From an uncultured Clostridia bacterium (GTDB taxonomy: Bacteria > Bacillota_A > Clostridia > Christensenellales > Aristaeellaceae), in the NCBI GenBank assembly GCA_946408865.1, contig CAMJTZ010000089.1, forward strand, positions 1 to 7,525: a DNA stretch of 7,525 bases, written 5' to 3'. How positions within the stretch are numbered: position 1 is the stretch's first letter; each line of letters begins with the position of its first letter. The position numbers were made by a program, and so were the translations under genes. This document shows positions 1-5,403 of the stretch, in pieces. Under the pieces are notes generated by a model. It did no database searches and was not told where the DNA came from. It worked only from the letters and a program-made list of their open reading frames with translations.

Positions 1-8
1 CTGAAGCC

Positions 9-49
9 ACAGGAAGCAGGAATGATTTCCCTGCTTCCTGTTTTGTTTG
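9..49 (+). terminator. Rho-independent terminator of an unseen upstream + gene
   Basis: A perfect 12-bp stem (9-20 with 30-41, core CAGGAAGCAGG / CCTGCTTCCTG) closes a 9-base loop and runs directly into a T-rich tail (TTTTGTTTG, 41-49). This is the classic intrinsic terminator form in the + direction. The gene it ends must lie left of the window, because no supported + strand coding sequence occurs in positions 1-8. Confidence 0.85.
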
Positions 50-50
50 T

Positions 51-94
51 AAAAATCAAAAAACCGGCATTCCTGACGGTTGCAGGGATGCCGG
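51..94 (-). terminator. Rho-independent terminator of the secreted-protein operon
   Basis: Read on the - strand, a 10-bp stem (94-85 with 73-64, CCGGCATCCC / GGAATGCCGG with one G-T pair) and an 11-base loop are followed by TTTTTTGATTTTT (63-51). It lies about 30 bases after the stop codon of the - strand gene ending at 123, so it ends that operon. It faces the + strand terminator at 9-49, which insulates the two converging units. Confidence 0.85.
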
Positions 95-122
95 AGAGAG
101 GATTTCACACAGGAGAACGGTT

Positions 123-683
123 TTATTCCGCCGCGGTCTTCTCCACTGCGACAAAGTCCATATCGCTGATGAAGTCCACCAGCATCTTGACGTCCGCTTC
201 GCTGATTCCTTCATCCGAGTCGGTGGCCATCACGAACTCCATCTCGTAGCCCTTGTAGATCGTGTAGATATCCACAAAGCTTGGATCGGTCACCTTCAGC
301 AGGCGGGTTCCGAAAGCGGTTTCCATGTCTTCAAAAACCGGTTCCTCAATTTCCGGCTCCCGGAAGGATTCCTTGATCTCTTCCACCGCTGCTTCGTCCA
401 GGTCGTTGAACCGTTCGATTTCCGCGTATTCCTCGTTGTATGCGATGGAGATCATCACAGTCGGTTTGCCTTCCCCGGCTCTGAGAATGCCGACCATGCT
501 CAGATCTGTCGCAAACACGGGCTCATATCTGTAGCCGTCCGGCATTTTGCTCTGGATTTTGAACATTCCGTTCACATCCAGGATGCCCATTTCCGTCTTT
601 TCGGCGGTTTCTGCTTCAGCCAGCGCTCCGAAAGCGCACAGGATCATCACCAGGCTGAGTACCAGCGCTATGATTTTCTTCAT
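123..683 (-). CDS. Exported acidic protein of unknown function
   Basis: Protein of 186 residues that I do not recognise. Residues 1-22 form a Sec signal peptide (MKKIIALVLSLVMILCAFGALA) with an AxA-type cleavage site before EAE. The Cys in the hydrophobic core is not in a lipobox, so this is probably a released rather than lipid-anchored protein. The mature part is strongly acidic, with a Glu-rich middle (EPEIEEPVFED) and no further membrane segment. Start choice: the longer ATG at 692 directly abuts the AAGGAG ribosome binding site (693-698) with no spacer, while the ATG at 683 sits 9 bases away and gives a standard signal peptide. It follows the SH3-like gene by 30 bases on the same strand and shares its promoter, and a terminator follows. 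The context suggests a role at the cell surface, but nothing in the sequence shows which. Confidence 0.8.
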   Translation of the reverse strand: MKKIIALVLSLVMILCAFGALAEAETAEKTEMGILDVNGMFKIQSKMPDGYRYEPVFATDLSMVGILRAGEGKPTVMISIAYNEEYAEIERFNDLDEAAVEEIKESFREPEIEEPVFEDMETAFGTRLLKVTDPSFVDIYTIYKGYEMEFVMATDSDEGISEADVKMLVDFISDMDFVAVEKTAAE

Positions 684-692
684 TTTGTTCAT

Positions 693-698
693 CTCCTT
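693..698 (-). promoter_or_regulatory. Ribosome binding site AAGGAG that decides the start at 683
   Basis: AAGGAG on the - strand touches the ATG at 692 with zero spacing, which does not suit initiation, but lies 9 bases from the in-frame ATG at 683. The later start is therefore preferred. Confidence 0.65.
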
Positions 699-713
699 AT
701 CCTCGTGTTGCGT

Positions 714-1301
714 TTACTGCACATAACTCTTGTAGATAAAGCCGACTGCGCCGGTCGTCGGATCGGATACCTGGTACCAGTCCTTCAGCTCGTTGATAAC
801 GGTCAGCTCATGATAGCCGCTGTACGTCGTGATTTCCTTCGCGGCTCTGCTGGGGAACCACCGCAGGTAAACCCAGCCGCTTGCCCGGGTGGGGCGGACA
901 ACCACGGTATAGGGGGTAACGGGTTTCATGTTCGCGGTCAGCGTGTTCAGCTGTGCGACGGAGGTGAAGGAACGGGTGTCAGCGGAAGGCACGGGGGTAT
1001 CGGGATCGAAGGGTTCGGGCTTGTATTTCACCAGGAAACGGTACATGACGTATGCGGTCCGGTTGCCGTAGTCGATCATCGCCCAGCCGCCCATATGTCC
1101 GTAGGTCACAACCTTCGCGCCGTACGGCAGGCTGCCGATGACGTTGGTGGTGTCCCTCGTGCTCATGCTGGAACGGACGCGCAGGGATTTGCCGTCTCCC
1201 GTGCGGACATACATGACGGTTCCCTGACTTTCCGCCAGCGCTGCGGAAGCAAGAAGCACAAGCAGCATCGTGGCAAGCACCAGACTGATTACCTTTTTCA
1301 T
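714..1301 (-). CDS. Secreted SH3-like (bacterial SH3b) domain protein
   Basis: Protein of 195 residues. Residues 1-23 are a Sec signal peptide (MKKVISLVLATMLLVLLASAALA, cut before ESQG). An SH3b-type domain follows at about residues 27-85: it has the family's typical VRTGDGKSLRVRSSMST opening, then IGSLPYGAKV and GGWAMIDYGNRTAYV. After a Pro-rich spacer (FDPDTPVP), a second, less typical SH3-like half (about 105-195) includes SGYHELTVINELKDWYQVS and ends GAVGFIYKSYVQ. SH3b domains usually bind cell-wall peptide or mediate protein contacts outside the membrane, so a wall-associated role is inferred. No catalytic domain is attached. The gene is first in a two-gene operon. The ATG at 1301 was chosen because the ATG at 1313 abuts the AGAAAGG ribosome binding site and because 1301 gives a canonical signal peptide. 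Confidence 0.85.
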   Translation of the reverse strand: MKKVISLVLATMLLVLLASAALAESQGTVMYVRTGDGKSLRVRSSMSTRDTTNVIGSLPYGAKVVTYGHMGGWAMIDYGNRTAYVMYRFLVKYKPEPFDPDTPVPSADTRSFTSVAQLNTLTANMKPVTPYTVVVRPTRASGWVYLRWFPSRAAKEITTYSGYHELTVINELKDWYQVSDPTTGAVGFIYKSYVQ

Positions 1302-1313
1302 CTTGGATTTCAT

Positions 1314-1320
1314 CCTTTCT
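1314..1320 (-). promoter_or_regulatory. Ribosome binding site AGAAAGG for the SH3-like gene
   Basis: AGAAAGG on the - strand abuts an ATG at 1313 but is about 11-12 bases from the in-frame ATG at 1301. The second start is preferred, although its spacing is on the long side. Confidence 0.5.
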
Positions 1321-1337
1321 GTATAAAAATGTATCAG

Positions 1338-1378
1338 AAGATTCTCCATTGGCATTATGGAATTGTACGGAAAATCTT
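1338..1378 (-). promoter_or_regulatory. Long hairpin in the 5' leader of the SH3-like operon
   Basis: Positions 1338-1347 (AAGATTCTCC) and 1369-1378 (GGAAAATCTT) pair over 10 bp with one G-U pair in the - strand RNA, around a 21-base loop that itself holds a small TCCAT/ATGGA repeat. It begins a few bases after the predicted transcription start (about 1382), so the transcript would carry a 5'-terminal stem. It may stabilise the mRNA or be a protein-binding site. No known riboswitch is recognised. Confidence 0.45.
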
Positions 1379-1388
1379 TTTCATGCAC

Positions 1389-1417
1389 ATTGTATTCAAT
1401 AAACAGCAAAAGGTCAA
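1389..1417 (-). promoter_or_regulatory. Sigma-A type promoter of the secreted-protein operon
   Basis: On the - strand a TTGACC -35 box (1417-1412) is separated by 17 bases from a TACAAT -10 box (1394-1389). Both boxes match consensus at 5 of 6 positions with ideal spacing. Predicted start is near 1382, giving a leader of about 80 bases before the ATG at 1301. It should drive the two - strand genes down to the terminator at 94-51. Confidence 0.8.
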
Positions 1418-1477
1418 CCGGGAATTTTCAGGAAGAATTTCCGCCCTGTGCTCGTTTATATGGCAGATGAAACTCCC

Positions 1478-1487
1478 GGAGGTGATC
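1478..1487 (+). promoter_or_regulatory. Near-perfect ribosome binding site of the carboxypeptidase gene
   Basis: GGAGGTGATC is fully complementary to the canonical 3' end of 16S rRNA. The GGAGG core ends 8 bases before the ATG at 1491. This settles the start, although the reading frame is open for several hundred bases upstream. Confidence 0.85.
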
Positions 1488-1490
1488 TCC

Positions 1491-2825
1491 ATGCGGATCC
1501 GTCTCAGGCGAATATGCTGTGCCTTTCTCTCCGTCTGCCTGCTGTGGCTTTCCCTGCCCGCAGGCGCGGAAAAAACAGATCTGAAAACCCTGCAGTCCCG
1601 TCTGCTCGCCCTGGGATATGAAATCGGCGCGGCGGACGGAATCCTCGGAGAAAAAACCACGGCTGCCATCCTGCTGGCCCAGAGAATCCTGGCGGATCAC
1701 GGCTTCGGCGTCTCCCCTACCGGAACGCCTGACGCGAAAACCGCAGAGCTGATCCTGCAGGAGGAAAACAGCGCTGTTCTGCGCACGCTGCAGGAAGGAA
1801 GCTGGGGCTCCCGGGTGCGGGAAGCCCAGCAGAAGCTGATTCAGCTGAATCTGCTCCGGGACAGCGCGGACGGAAGATACGGAGCCAATACAAAAGCCGC
1901 TGTCGCCGCCTTTGAGGCACAGATGACCGTACCGGCCCCGGACGGCATTGTCCCGGACGGAAAACTCTCCGCGGATGAATACGCCTTGCTGATGAGCGAC
2001 CTCAGCCGATACGGTTATGAAGCCCCGGTTTATTTTGACGATACGGATCCCGCCAGTCTGAAAGGAACGTATCTGTACGCGAAAAACGCCTGCCTGATCA
2101 ATGCGGTAACCGGTGAAGTGCTGCTGGAAAAGGCGGCGGACGAGCCGGCGGAGCCTGCCAGCACCACTAAAATCGTCACACTCCTGACCGCCCTCTCTCT
2201 GTGCGATCCCGATAAAACCGTCGTCATTCCCGAGGCCGCGAAGGAGGTCCCGGCGGACAGCACGCTCCTTCCGGTTACCCCGGGGGAAACCATGACCCTG
2301 CGGGACCTTCTCTACGGCATGATCATCCGCTCCGGAAACGATGCGGCCAACGCGGTGGCGGTGCTCTGCTCCGGGAGCACGGAAGCCTTTGCCGAGCAGA
2401 TGAATAAAACCGCGGCGGAGCTGGGGATGACAAATTCGCACTTTGTCAATCCGCACGGCTACACCGCGGAAAATCACTATACGACAGCAAGGGATCTGGC
2501 AGCGGCGGCACGTTACGGCCTGACGCTGGCTCCCTTCCGTGAAATTGTCACCTGCCTGAAATATACCCTGCCGGCGACGGAAAAGCGGGAGGCACTGCCC
2601 ATTGCTCTGAAATGGGAAATCTTCAATCCGGCCTCAGCATACTATATTCCCCATGCGGCGGGGGTGAAAAGCGGCTATACTTCCTCCGCCGGCTTCTGCT
2701 ATGTCGGTGCCTATCAGGAAAACGGCGTCACGCTGATCGCCGCGGTGATGGGCGGGCGCGGCCGCAATATGGCCTGGACGGATCTGAAAAGGCTGTTTGC
2801 CTACGGCATGGCGGTGGTGAAATGA
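1491..2825 (+). CDS. D-alanyl-D-alanine carboxypeptidase (peptidase S11) with N-terminal peptidoglycan-binding repeats
   Basis: Protein of 444 residues, exported. It trims the terminal D-Ala from peptidoglycan stem peptides and so limits cross-linking (DacA/DacB/DacF family, penicillin-binding). Residues 1-26 are a signal peptide (RLRR, then a hydrophobic core, cut AGA|E). Two peptidoglycan-binding type 1 repeats follow at about 30-88 (LQSRLLALGYEIGAADGILGEKT) and 95-165 (VREAQQKLIQLNLL...DGRYGANTKAAVAAFE). The catalytic domain runs from about 195 to the end, with SxxK at Ser224-Thr-Thr-Lys227, SxN at Ser281-Gly-Asn283, and Lys393-Ser394-Gly395 as the KTG-type box. It ends soon after the catalytic domain, without the PBP5-type C-terminal domain and amphipathic membrane helix, so wall binding may rest on the N-terminal repeats. 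It is a single gene, convergent with the phosphatase gene. I found no convincing promoter upstream. Confidence 0.93.
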   Translation: MRIRLRRICCAFLSVCLLWLSLPAGAEKTDLKTLQSRLLALGYEIGAADGILGEKTTAAILLAQRILADHGFGVSPTGTPDAKTAELILQEENSAVLRTLQEGSWGSRVREAQQKLIQLNLLRDSADGRYGANTKAAVAAFEAQMTVPAPDGIVPDGKLSADEYALLMSDLSRYGYEAPVYFDDTDPASLKGTYLYAKNACLINAVTGEVLLEKAADEPAEPASTTKIVTLLTALSLCDPDKTVVIPEAAKEVPADSTLLPVTPGETMTLRDLLYGMIIRSGNDAANAVAVLCSGSTEAFAEQMNKTAAELGMTNSHFVNPHGYTAENHYTTARDLAAAARYGLTLAPFREIVTCLKYTLPATEKREALPIALKWEIFNPASAYYIPHAAGVKSGYTSSAGFCYVGAYQENGVTLIAAVMGGRGRNMAWTDLKRLFAYGMAVVK

Positions 2826-2829
2826 GTTT

Positions 2830-3642
2830 TTATTCAAGGAATCTGGCGCGAAGCGCTTCCCGTTCCGCTTCTCCCACGCCGGTCTCCTGCCGCAGATATT
2901 CCGTAACGGAACCGTATTCCCGTTCAAGCGTATCGATCGCGTAGTTCATATATTCTTTGAACACGGTGCCGACCGCGAACCGGAGTGCCCTGACCTTCTG
3001 CTTCGGCCAGAGATGCAGCAGAATTCCTTTCGCGCCGAACTTCCGCGGCGGGATAAATTCATTGGTCAGCAGATAGTCGCGGAGCACGATTTCCCGGTCT
3101 GCCCCGAGGGCGTACAGCAGCAGCATGGCCGCGCAGCCGGCGCGGTCTTTGCCGTCGACGCAGTGCCACAGGAACGCCCGGTCCTCCTCCAGCGCCAGCA
3201 GCGCCCCGAAGAAGTCCTTCCAGGTTTTCTTCGCGCGCTCACGCAGGAGTGCGCGCGTATACAGTTCTTCGTCAAACATGCCGTTTTTATAGGCGGCGTT
3301 GAAGAGCGCCAGCGAATCCCTTCTTCCGTCGGCGTATTCCTGCAGCAGTTCAGGGGGAATGGAAGCCTGGAATTCATCTATTTCCAGCGCCGGCAGATGC
3401 AGATTTTCCGCCCCCGGGATTTCCGGATCCGGGTGCGTGTTCCGCTCTATGGTCATGCGCAGATCCGCCACCGTCTGCACGCGGTATTTGTCCCGCAGGG
3501 TTTCCAGCGCCTCCGGGGTCGCGTGCGTCAGCGCGCCGGACCGCAGCAGCACCCCTTTCCGGATCTGCCTGTCGCCGACGGTATATCCTCCCAGTTCCCG
3601 TGCGTTGGAAACGCCGGGAAGAATAATTTCCTGCTTTGGCAT
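2830..3642 (-). CDS. Tyrosine-protein phosphatase of the Y_phosphatase3 (dual-specificity-like) family
   Basis: Protein of 270 residues with no signal peptide, so cytoplasmic. The N-terminus shows the family's NARELGGYTVGD (usual form N-x-R-x-LGGY). The active-site loop HCVDGKDRAG gives the CX5R phosphatase signature, with nucleophile Cys161 and phosphate-binding Arg167. The GKDR form is typical of this bacterial family, which acts on phosphotyrosine and sometimes phosphoinositides; the substrate here cannot be told. Length is normal for the family and the gene looks intact. The ATG at 3642 has AAAGGAGG (3649-3656) 6 bases upstream and is preferred over an ATG 48 bases further out that adds a basic tail unlike the family. 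The gene has its own consensus promoter at 3693-3721. Its stop lies 4 bases from that of the carboxypeptidase. Confidence 0.9.
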   Translation of the reverse strand: MPKQEIILPGVSNARELGGYTVGDRQIRKGVLLRSGALTHATPEALETLRDKYRVQTVADLRMTIERNTHPDPEIPGAENLHLPALEIDEFQASIPPELLQEYADGRRDSLALFNAAYKNGMFDEELYTRALLRERAKKTWKDFFGALLALEEDRAFLWHCVDGKDRAGCAAMLLLYALGADREIVLRDYLLTNEFIPPRKFGAKGILLHLWPKQKVRALRFAVGTVFKEYMNYAIDTLEREYGSVTEYLRQETGVGEAEREALRARFLE

Positions 3643-3692
3643 GTTCTGCCTCCTTTGAGCTCCCGCCGGTTTCGTCTTCCGGTTTTGCACAA

Positions 3693-3721
3693 AGTGTATC
3701 CAATCAGCCGCTTTCTGTCAA
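3693..3721 (-). promoter_or_regulatory. Consensus promoter of the phosphatase gene
   Basis: On the - strand a perfect TTGACA -35 box (3721-3716) is followed after 17 bases by TACACT (3698-3693). Predicted start is near 3686, giving a leader of about 44 bases that contains AAACCGG twice and then AAAGGAGG. An A-rich stretch on the same strand (3764-3744) lies upstream and could act as an UP-like element, though it is a little far from the -35 box. Confidence 0.8.
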
Positions 3722-3773
3722 ATCCTGCGGATTCCGTGTCCGTCTTTTTTCGTTTTCTTTTTTAGCATGGCTA

Positions 3774-3782
3774 TGGTAGAAT
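3774..3782 (+). promoter_or_regulatory. Possible extended -10 promoter for the ACT-domain gene
   Basis: TGGTAGAAT fits an extended -10 element (TG-N then TAGAAT, 5 of 6 to consensus). The -35 region is a T-rich tract with poor match. It is the only + strand promoter candidate seen ahead of the GGDEF remnant and the ACT gene, and it would be back to back with the phosphatase promoter. Confidence 0.35.
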
Positions 3783-3816
3783 ACTGAATCATCTGAAATG
3801 CAGCCGCTCCCGGGTT

Positions 3817-4086
3817 TTGCCGTACGCGGGATTCCGGAACAGGCCGGATCCGGCGGGCAGAGAAAATATGATCCTCGCGGAAGGAATGGATGAGGAAACA
3901 GCCGCGGCGAAACAGAAGCAGCTCCATGACCGGGCTGCCGCCGTTGAAGGGCTTTCTTTCTCCACAGGCGTGCATGTCATCCGCGGTGATGAGGATATCC
4001 GCACAGCCATGCGGACGGCGGACAGAGAGATGTATGCGGATAAAAAAGCATACTATGAAAGGCATCCGGAGCGGAAATCCCGGTAA
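3817..4086 (+). pseudogene. Remnant of a GGDEF (diguanylate cyclase) domain, C-terminal part
   Basis: The frame encodes only the last third of a GGDEF domain. MILAEGMDEETAAAK matches the strand and helix that normally follow the GGDEF motif, then LSFSTGVHV gives the S-x-G-V strand, and ADREMYADKKAYY is the typical C-terminal helix. Where RIGGDEF should stand the frame reads DPAGREN, so the active-site loop is lost, and nothing upstream resembles the first half of the domain. The frame is open back to 3766 with no ATG or good ribosome binding site; the only near start is a TTG at 3817. No cyclase activity is possible from this piece. I read it as a deletion remnant of a cyclic-di-GMP signalling gene. 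It ends 17 bases before the ACT gene. Confidence 0.65.
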
Positions 4087-4103
4087 GCCGTATGGAGATT
4101 TTT

Positions 4104-4469
4104 ATGGAACTGAAAAAACTGCCGTACAGCCTGACAGTGTGTAAGGTGGCCGCATGGACGGATATCGATCCTGCGTCGGATTTTTTCTTCATCGGAAAAA
4201 CGGACGAGGAGCTGTCTCTGGTTTGCAGGACGGAGGACACGCCCGTCCGGACTGTCGCGCGGGAGGACGGATGGAAAGGATTCCGGATTCAGGGCGTTCT
4301 GGACTTCTCCCTGATCGGAATCCTCTCCGCGCTGTCCGGAATTCTTGCGGCGCATCAGATCGGCATCTTTGCTGTTTCGACCTATAATACGGACTATATT
4401 CTTGTAAAAGAAGAGAATTTTGACCGTGCTCTGAACCTTCTGGCCTCCGAAGGATACCGGATCGTCTGA
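4104..4469 (+). CDS. ACT domain-containing protein (CASTOR/ACT_7-like)
   Basis: Protein of 121 residues, cytoplasmic. ACT domains of this type bind amino acids or similar small ligands and usually act as sensors; the ligand and partner are unknown here. Family features: N-terminal LKKLPYSLTVCKV, central DEELSLVCRTEDTP and WKGFRIQGVLDFSLIGIL, and the strongly conserved IGIFAVSTYNTDYILVKEE, followed by a helix (RALNLLASEGY) and a final strand. Length is typical, and it is a stand-alone protein with no enzyme attached. The ATG at 4104 is preferred over the ATG at 4092 because GGAG (4094-4097) lies 6 bases before it and because family members begin at about this point. It follows the GGDEF remnant on the same strand and probably shares its transcript. 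A hairpin overlaps its stop codon. Confidence 0.88.
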   Translation: MELKKLPYSLTVCKVAAWTDIDPASDFFFIGKTDEELSLVCRTEDTPVRTVAREDGWKGFRIQGVLDFSLIGILSALSGILAAHQIGIFAVSTYNTDYILVKEENFDRALNLLASEGYRIV

Positions 4470-4478
4470 TCCGGATCC
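4452..4478 (+). other. Hairpin across the stop codon of the ACT gene
   Basis: CCGGATC (4457-4463) and GATCCGG (4468-4474) form a perfect 7-bp stem with a 4-base loop. It is extended by GGAT/ATCC (4452-4455 with 4475-4478) past one bulged A. The TGA stop (4467-4469) lies within it. No T-tract follows on either strand, so it is not a standard terminator. It may protect 3' ends or give weak termination between the convergent ACT and membrane-protein genes. Confidence 0.4.
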
Positions 4479-4508
4479 CGCGTCCTGCCGGACCGTAGTC
4501 TTCACTGC

Positions 4509-5069
4509 TTATTTGCTGCCGCGTTCCTTCTTGTCCAGGTATTTGGCGCGGATGGAGAAGCCGATGGAGACAAGCAGCACCAACCGGGAAACACTGCTCA
4601 CGATGCTGACCAAAACCATATCTTTGTCAAACGTGACGATGGCGAGTACCACTTCCAGAATCAGCGTTAAACAGAAAAGAATCCATGTGATCTTCTCGCC
4701 GAGATCCTTTGCAAAAGCGAGGATCAGGAGCAGCAGCAGGATGCAGATAAGCAGGACGTCACTAAACCCGAATCCGGGATAGACAATCGTCCCGATCAGC
4801 CGCAGAGCGCTGCCCGCCGCCGTCAGAAGAATAAAGGTTTTGTAGTAAACCGCCGCCTGTTTGCTGCCGCCCTTCAGCGTGTATATGATGCCGCCGCAGG
4901 CCAGCGCCATGGCGTTGAAGATATGGGCAAAGCCGAGCAGCGAGATATGGGCCTTATGGATCCCTGCGGTGCCCTTGAAACCTTCCGGCATTGTACTGGT
5001 AAACACTGTATGCGCGGCGAAGAAGCACAGCACGATCATTCCCGCCATCAGAACCAGATTGCAAATCAT
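4509..5069 (-). CDS. Integral membrane protein of unknown function, about six helices
   Basis: Protein of up to 186 residues, which I do not recognise. Six likely membrane segments: about residues 4-23, 44-64, 78-97, 104-120, 124-145 and 150-171. The short tail RAKYLDKKERGSK is basic and probably cytoplasmic. The first loop (MPEGFKGTAGIHKAH) carries His38 and His41, and the second helix has His49. Start is uncertain. The ATG at 5069 gives a complete first helix but is preceded by a pyrimidine-rich stretch with no ribosome binding site. Internal ATGs at 5048 and 5039 fare little better, and a GTG at 5033 after GGCGGG would shorten the first helix. It is divergent from the double-glycine peptide gene, whose ATG is 9 bases away, and convergent with the ACT gene. 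Confidence 0.75.
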   Translation of the reverse strand: MICNLVLMAGMIVLCFFAAHTVFTSTMPEGFKGTAGIHKAHISLLGFAHIFNAMALACGGIIYTLKGGSKQAAVYYKTFILLTAAGSALRLIGTIVYPGFGFSDVLLICILLLLLILAFAKDLGEKITWILFCLTLILEVVLAIVTFDKDMVLVSIVSSVSRLVLLVSIGFSIRAKYLDKKERGSK

Positions 5070-5078
5070 CGGAAGAAA

Positions 5079-5324
5079 ATGAGTGAAATGAAGAACAGGC
5101 TTTCAAACGAAGAGATGGAAAAAACTTCCGGCGGCACCATGAATGAGTTTTTGGCGTACTGCGATTATCTCGCCGCGAAATATAAAACAAAGGATTACGA
5201 TGTATATTACAATAAATGCACGTGGGAAGAACGGCACTATATGTATCTGATTCAGTATCACAAGAAGGGCGAACCGCTGCCGGAATGCCCGAATCCCGAC
5301 TTTAACCTGAAGGACTGGATGTGA
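5079..5324 (+). CDS. Putative double-glycine leader peptide (bacteriocin-like or other secreted peptide precursor)
   Basis: Protein of 81 residues. Residues 8-19 (LSNEEMEKTSGG) closely fit the double-glycine leader consensus (L-S-x2-E-L/M-x2-hydrophobic-x-G-G) recognised by C39 peptidase-containing ABC transporters, which cut after GG and export the product. The predicted core is 62 residues (20-81), rich in Tyr (nine) with three Cys (28, 47, 70), and ends CPNPDFNLKDWM. It has no membrane segment and is not a typical pediocin-like or two-peptide bacteriocin. No transporter, peptidase, immunity or modification gene of such a system is seen in the window. The ribosome binding site is weak (GGAAG at 5071-5075, 3 bases from the ATG); a second ATG at 5088 would give a 16-residue leader with the same motif. 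Its promoter must lie inside the divergent membrane-protein gene. A strong terminator follows at 5350. The leader match is clear by eye; function is inferred. Confidence 0.65.
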   Translation: MSEMKNRLSNEEMEKTSGGTMNEFLAYCDYLAAKYKTKDYDVYYNKCTWEERHYMYLIQYHKKGEPLPECPNPDFNLKDWM

Positions 5325-5349
5325 AGAGCATCATGATCCGTATAGACCG

Positions 5350-5372
5350 GAGCGCTTCGGCGCTCTTTTTTT
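5350..5372 (+). terminator. Strong Rho-independent terminator with UUCG loop
   Basis: GAGCGC (5350-5355), loop TTCG, and GCGCTC (5360-5365) form a 6-bp GC-rich stem closed by the very stable UUCG tetraloop, followed by seven T (5366-5372). It lies 25 bases after the stop codon of the double-glycine peptide gene and shows that this small gene is the end of a real transcript. On the - strand the hairpin is not followed by T, so it does not end the converging transporter gene. Confidence 0.9.
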
Positions 5373-5403
5373 CTGAGGCTTCCCGGGCGGCTTCGTATGC
5401 CGG

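Noticed and set aside
705..1490. Long + strand extension of the carboxypeptidase frame upstream of 1491
   Set aside because: It overlaps the SH3-like gene on the opposite strand, shows no domain, and the perfect ribosome binding site and signal peptide place the start at 1491.
1321..1490. Promoter for the carboxypeptidase on the + strand
   Set aside because: TTGTAC/CACATT and TTTATA-type boxes were considered, but none had an acceptable pair of hexamers at 16-18 base spacing.
1428..2477. Open - strand frame of about 349 codons
   Set aside because: It is antisense to the carboxypeptidase, whose motifs are certain. The translation is rich in Arg, Gly and Gln without any family feature, as expected for a shadow frame in GC-rich DNA.
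3740..3764. T-rich tract as a + strand terminator
   Set aside because: Only a 4-bp CGGA/TCCG stem precedes it, and no + strand gene ends nearby. An A-rich upstream element of the - strand promoter is more likely.
3013..3765. Open + strand frame of about 250 codons
   Set aside because: It is antisense to the phosphatase with its clear HCVDGKDR site and shows no domain or ribosome binding site.
3423..3853. Repeated palindrome CCGGATCCGG (3423-3432 and 3844-3853)
   Set aside because: Only two exact copies, at unrelated places in GC-rich DNA. Chance is the simplest explanation.
3718..4065. Open - strand frame of about 115 codons upstream of the phosphatase
   Set aside because: It overlaps the readable GGDEF C-terminus on + and shows no domain or ribosome binding site.
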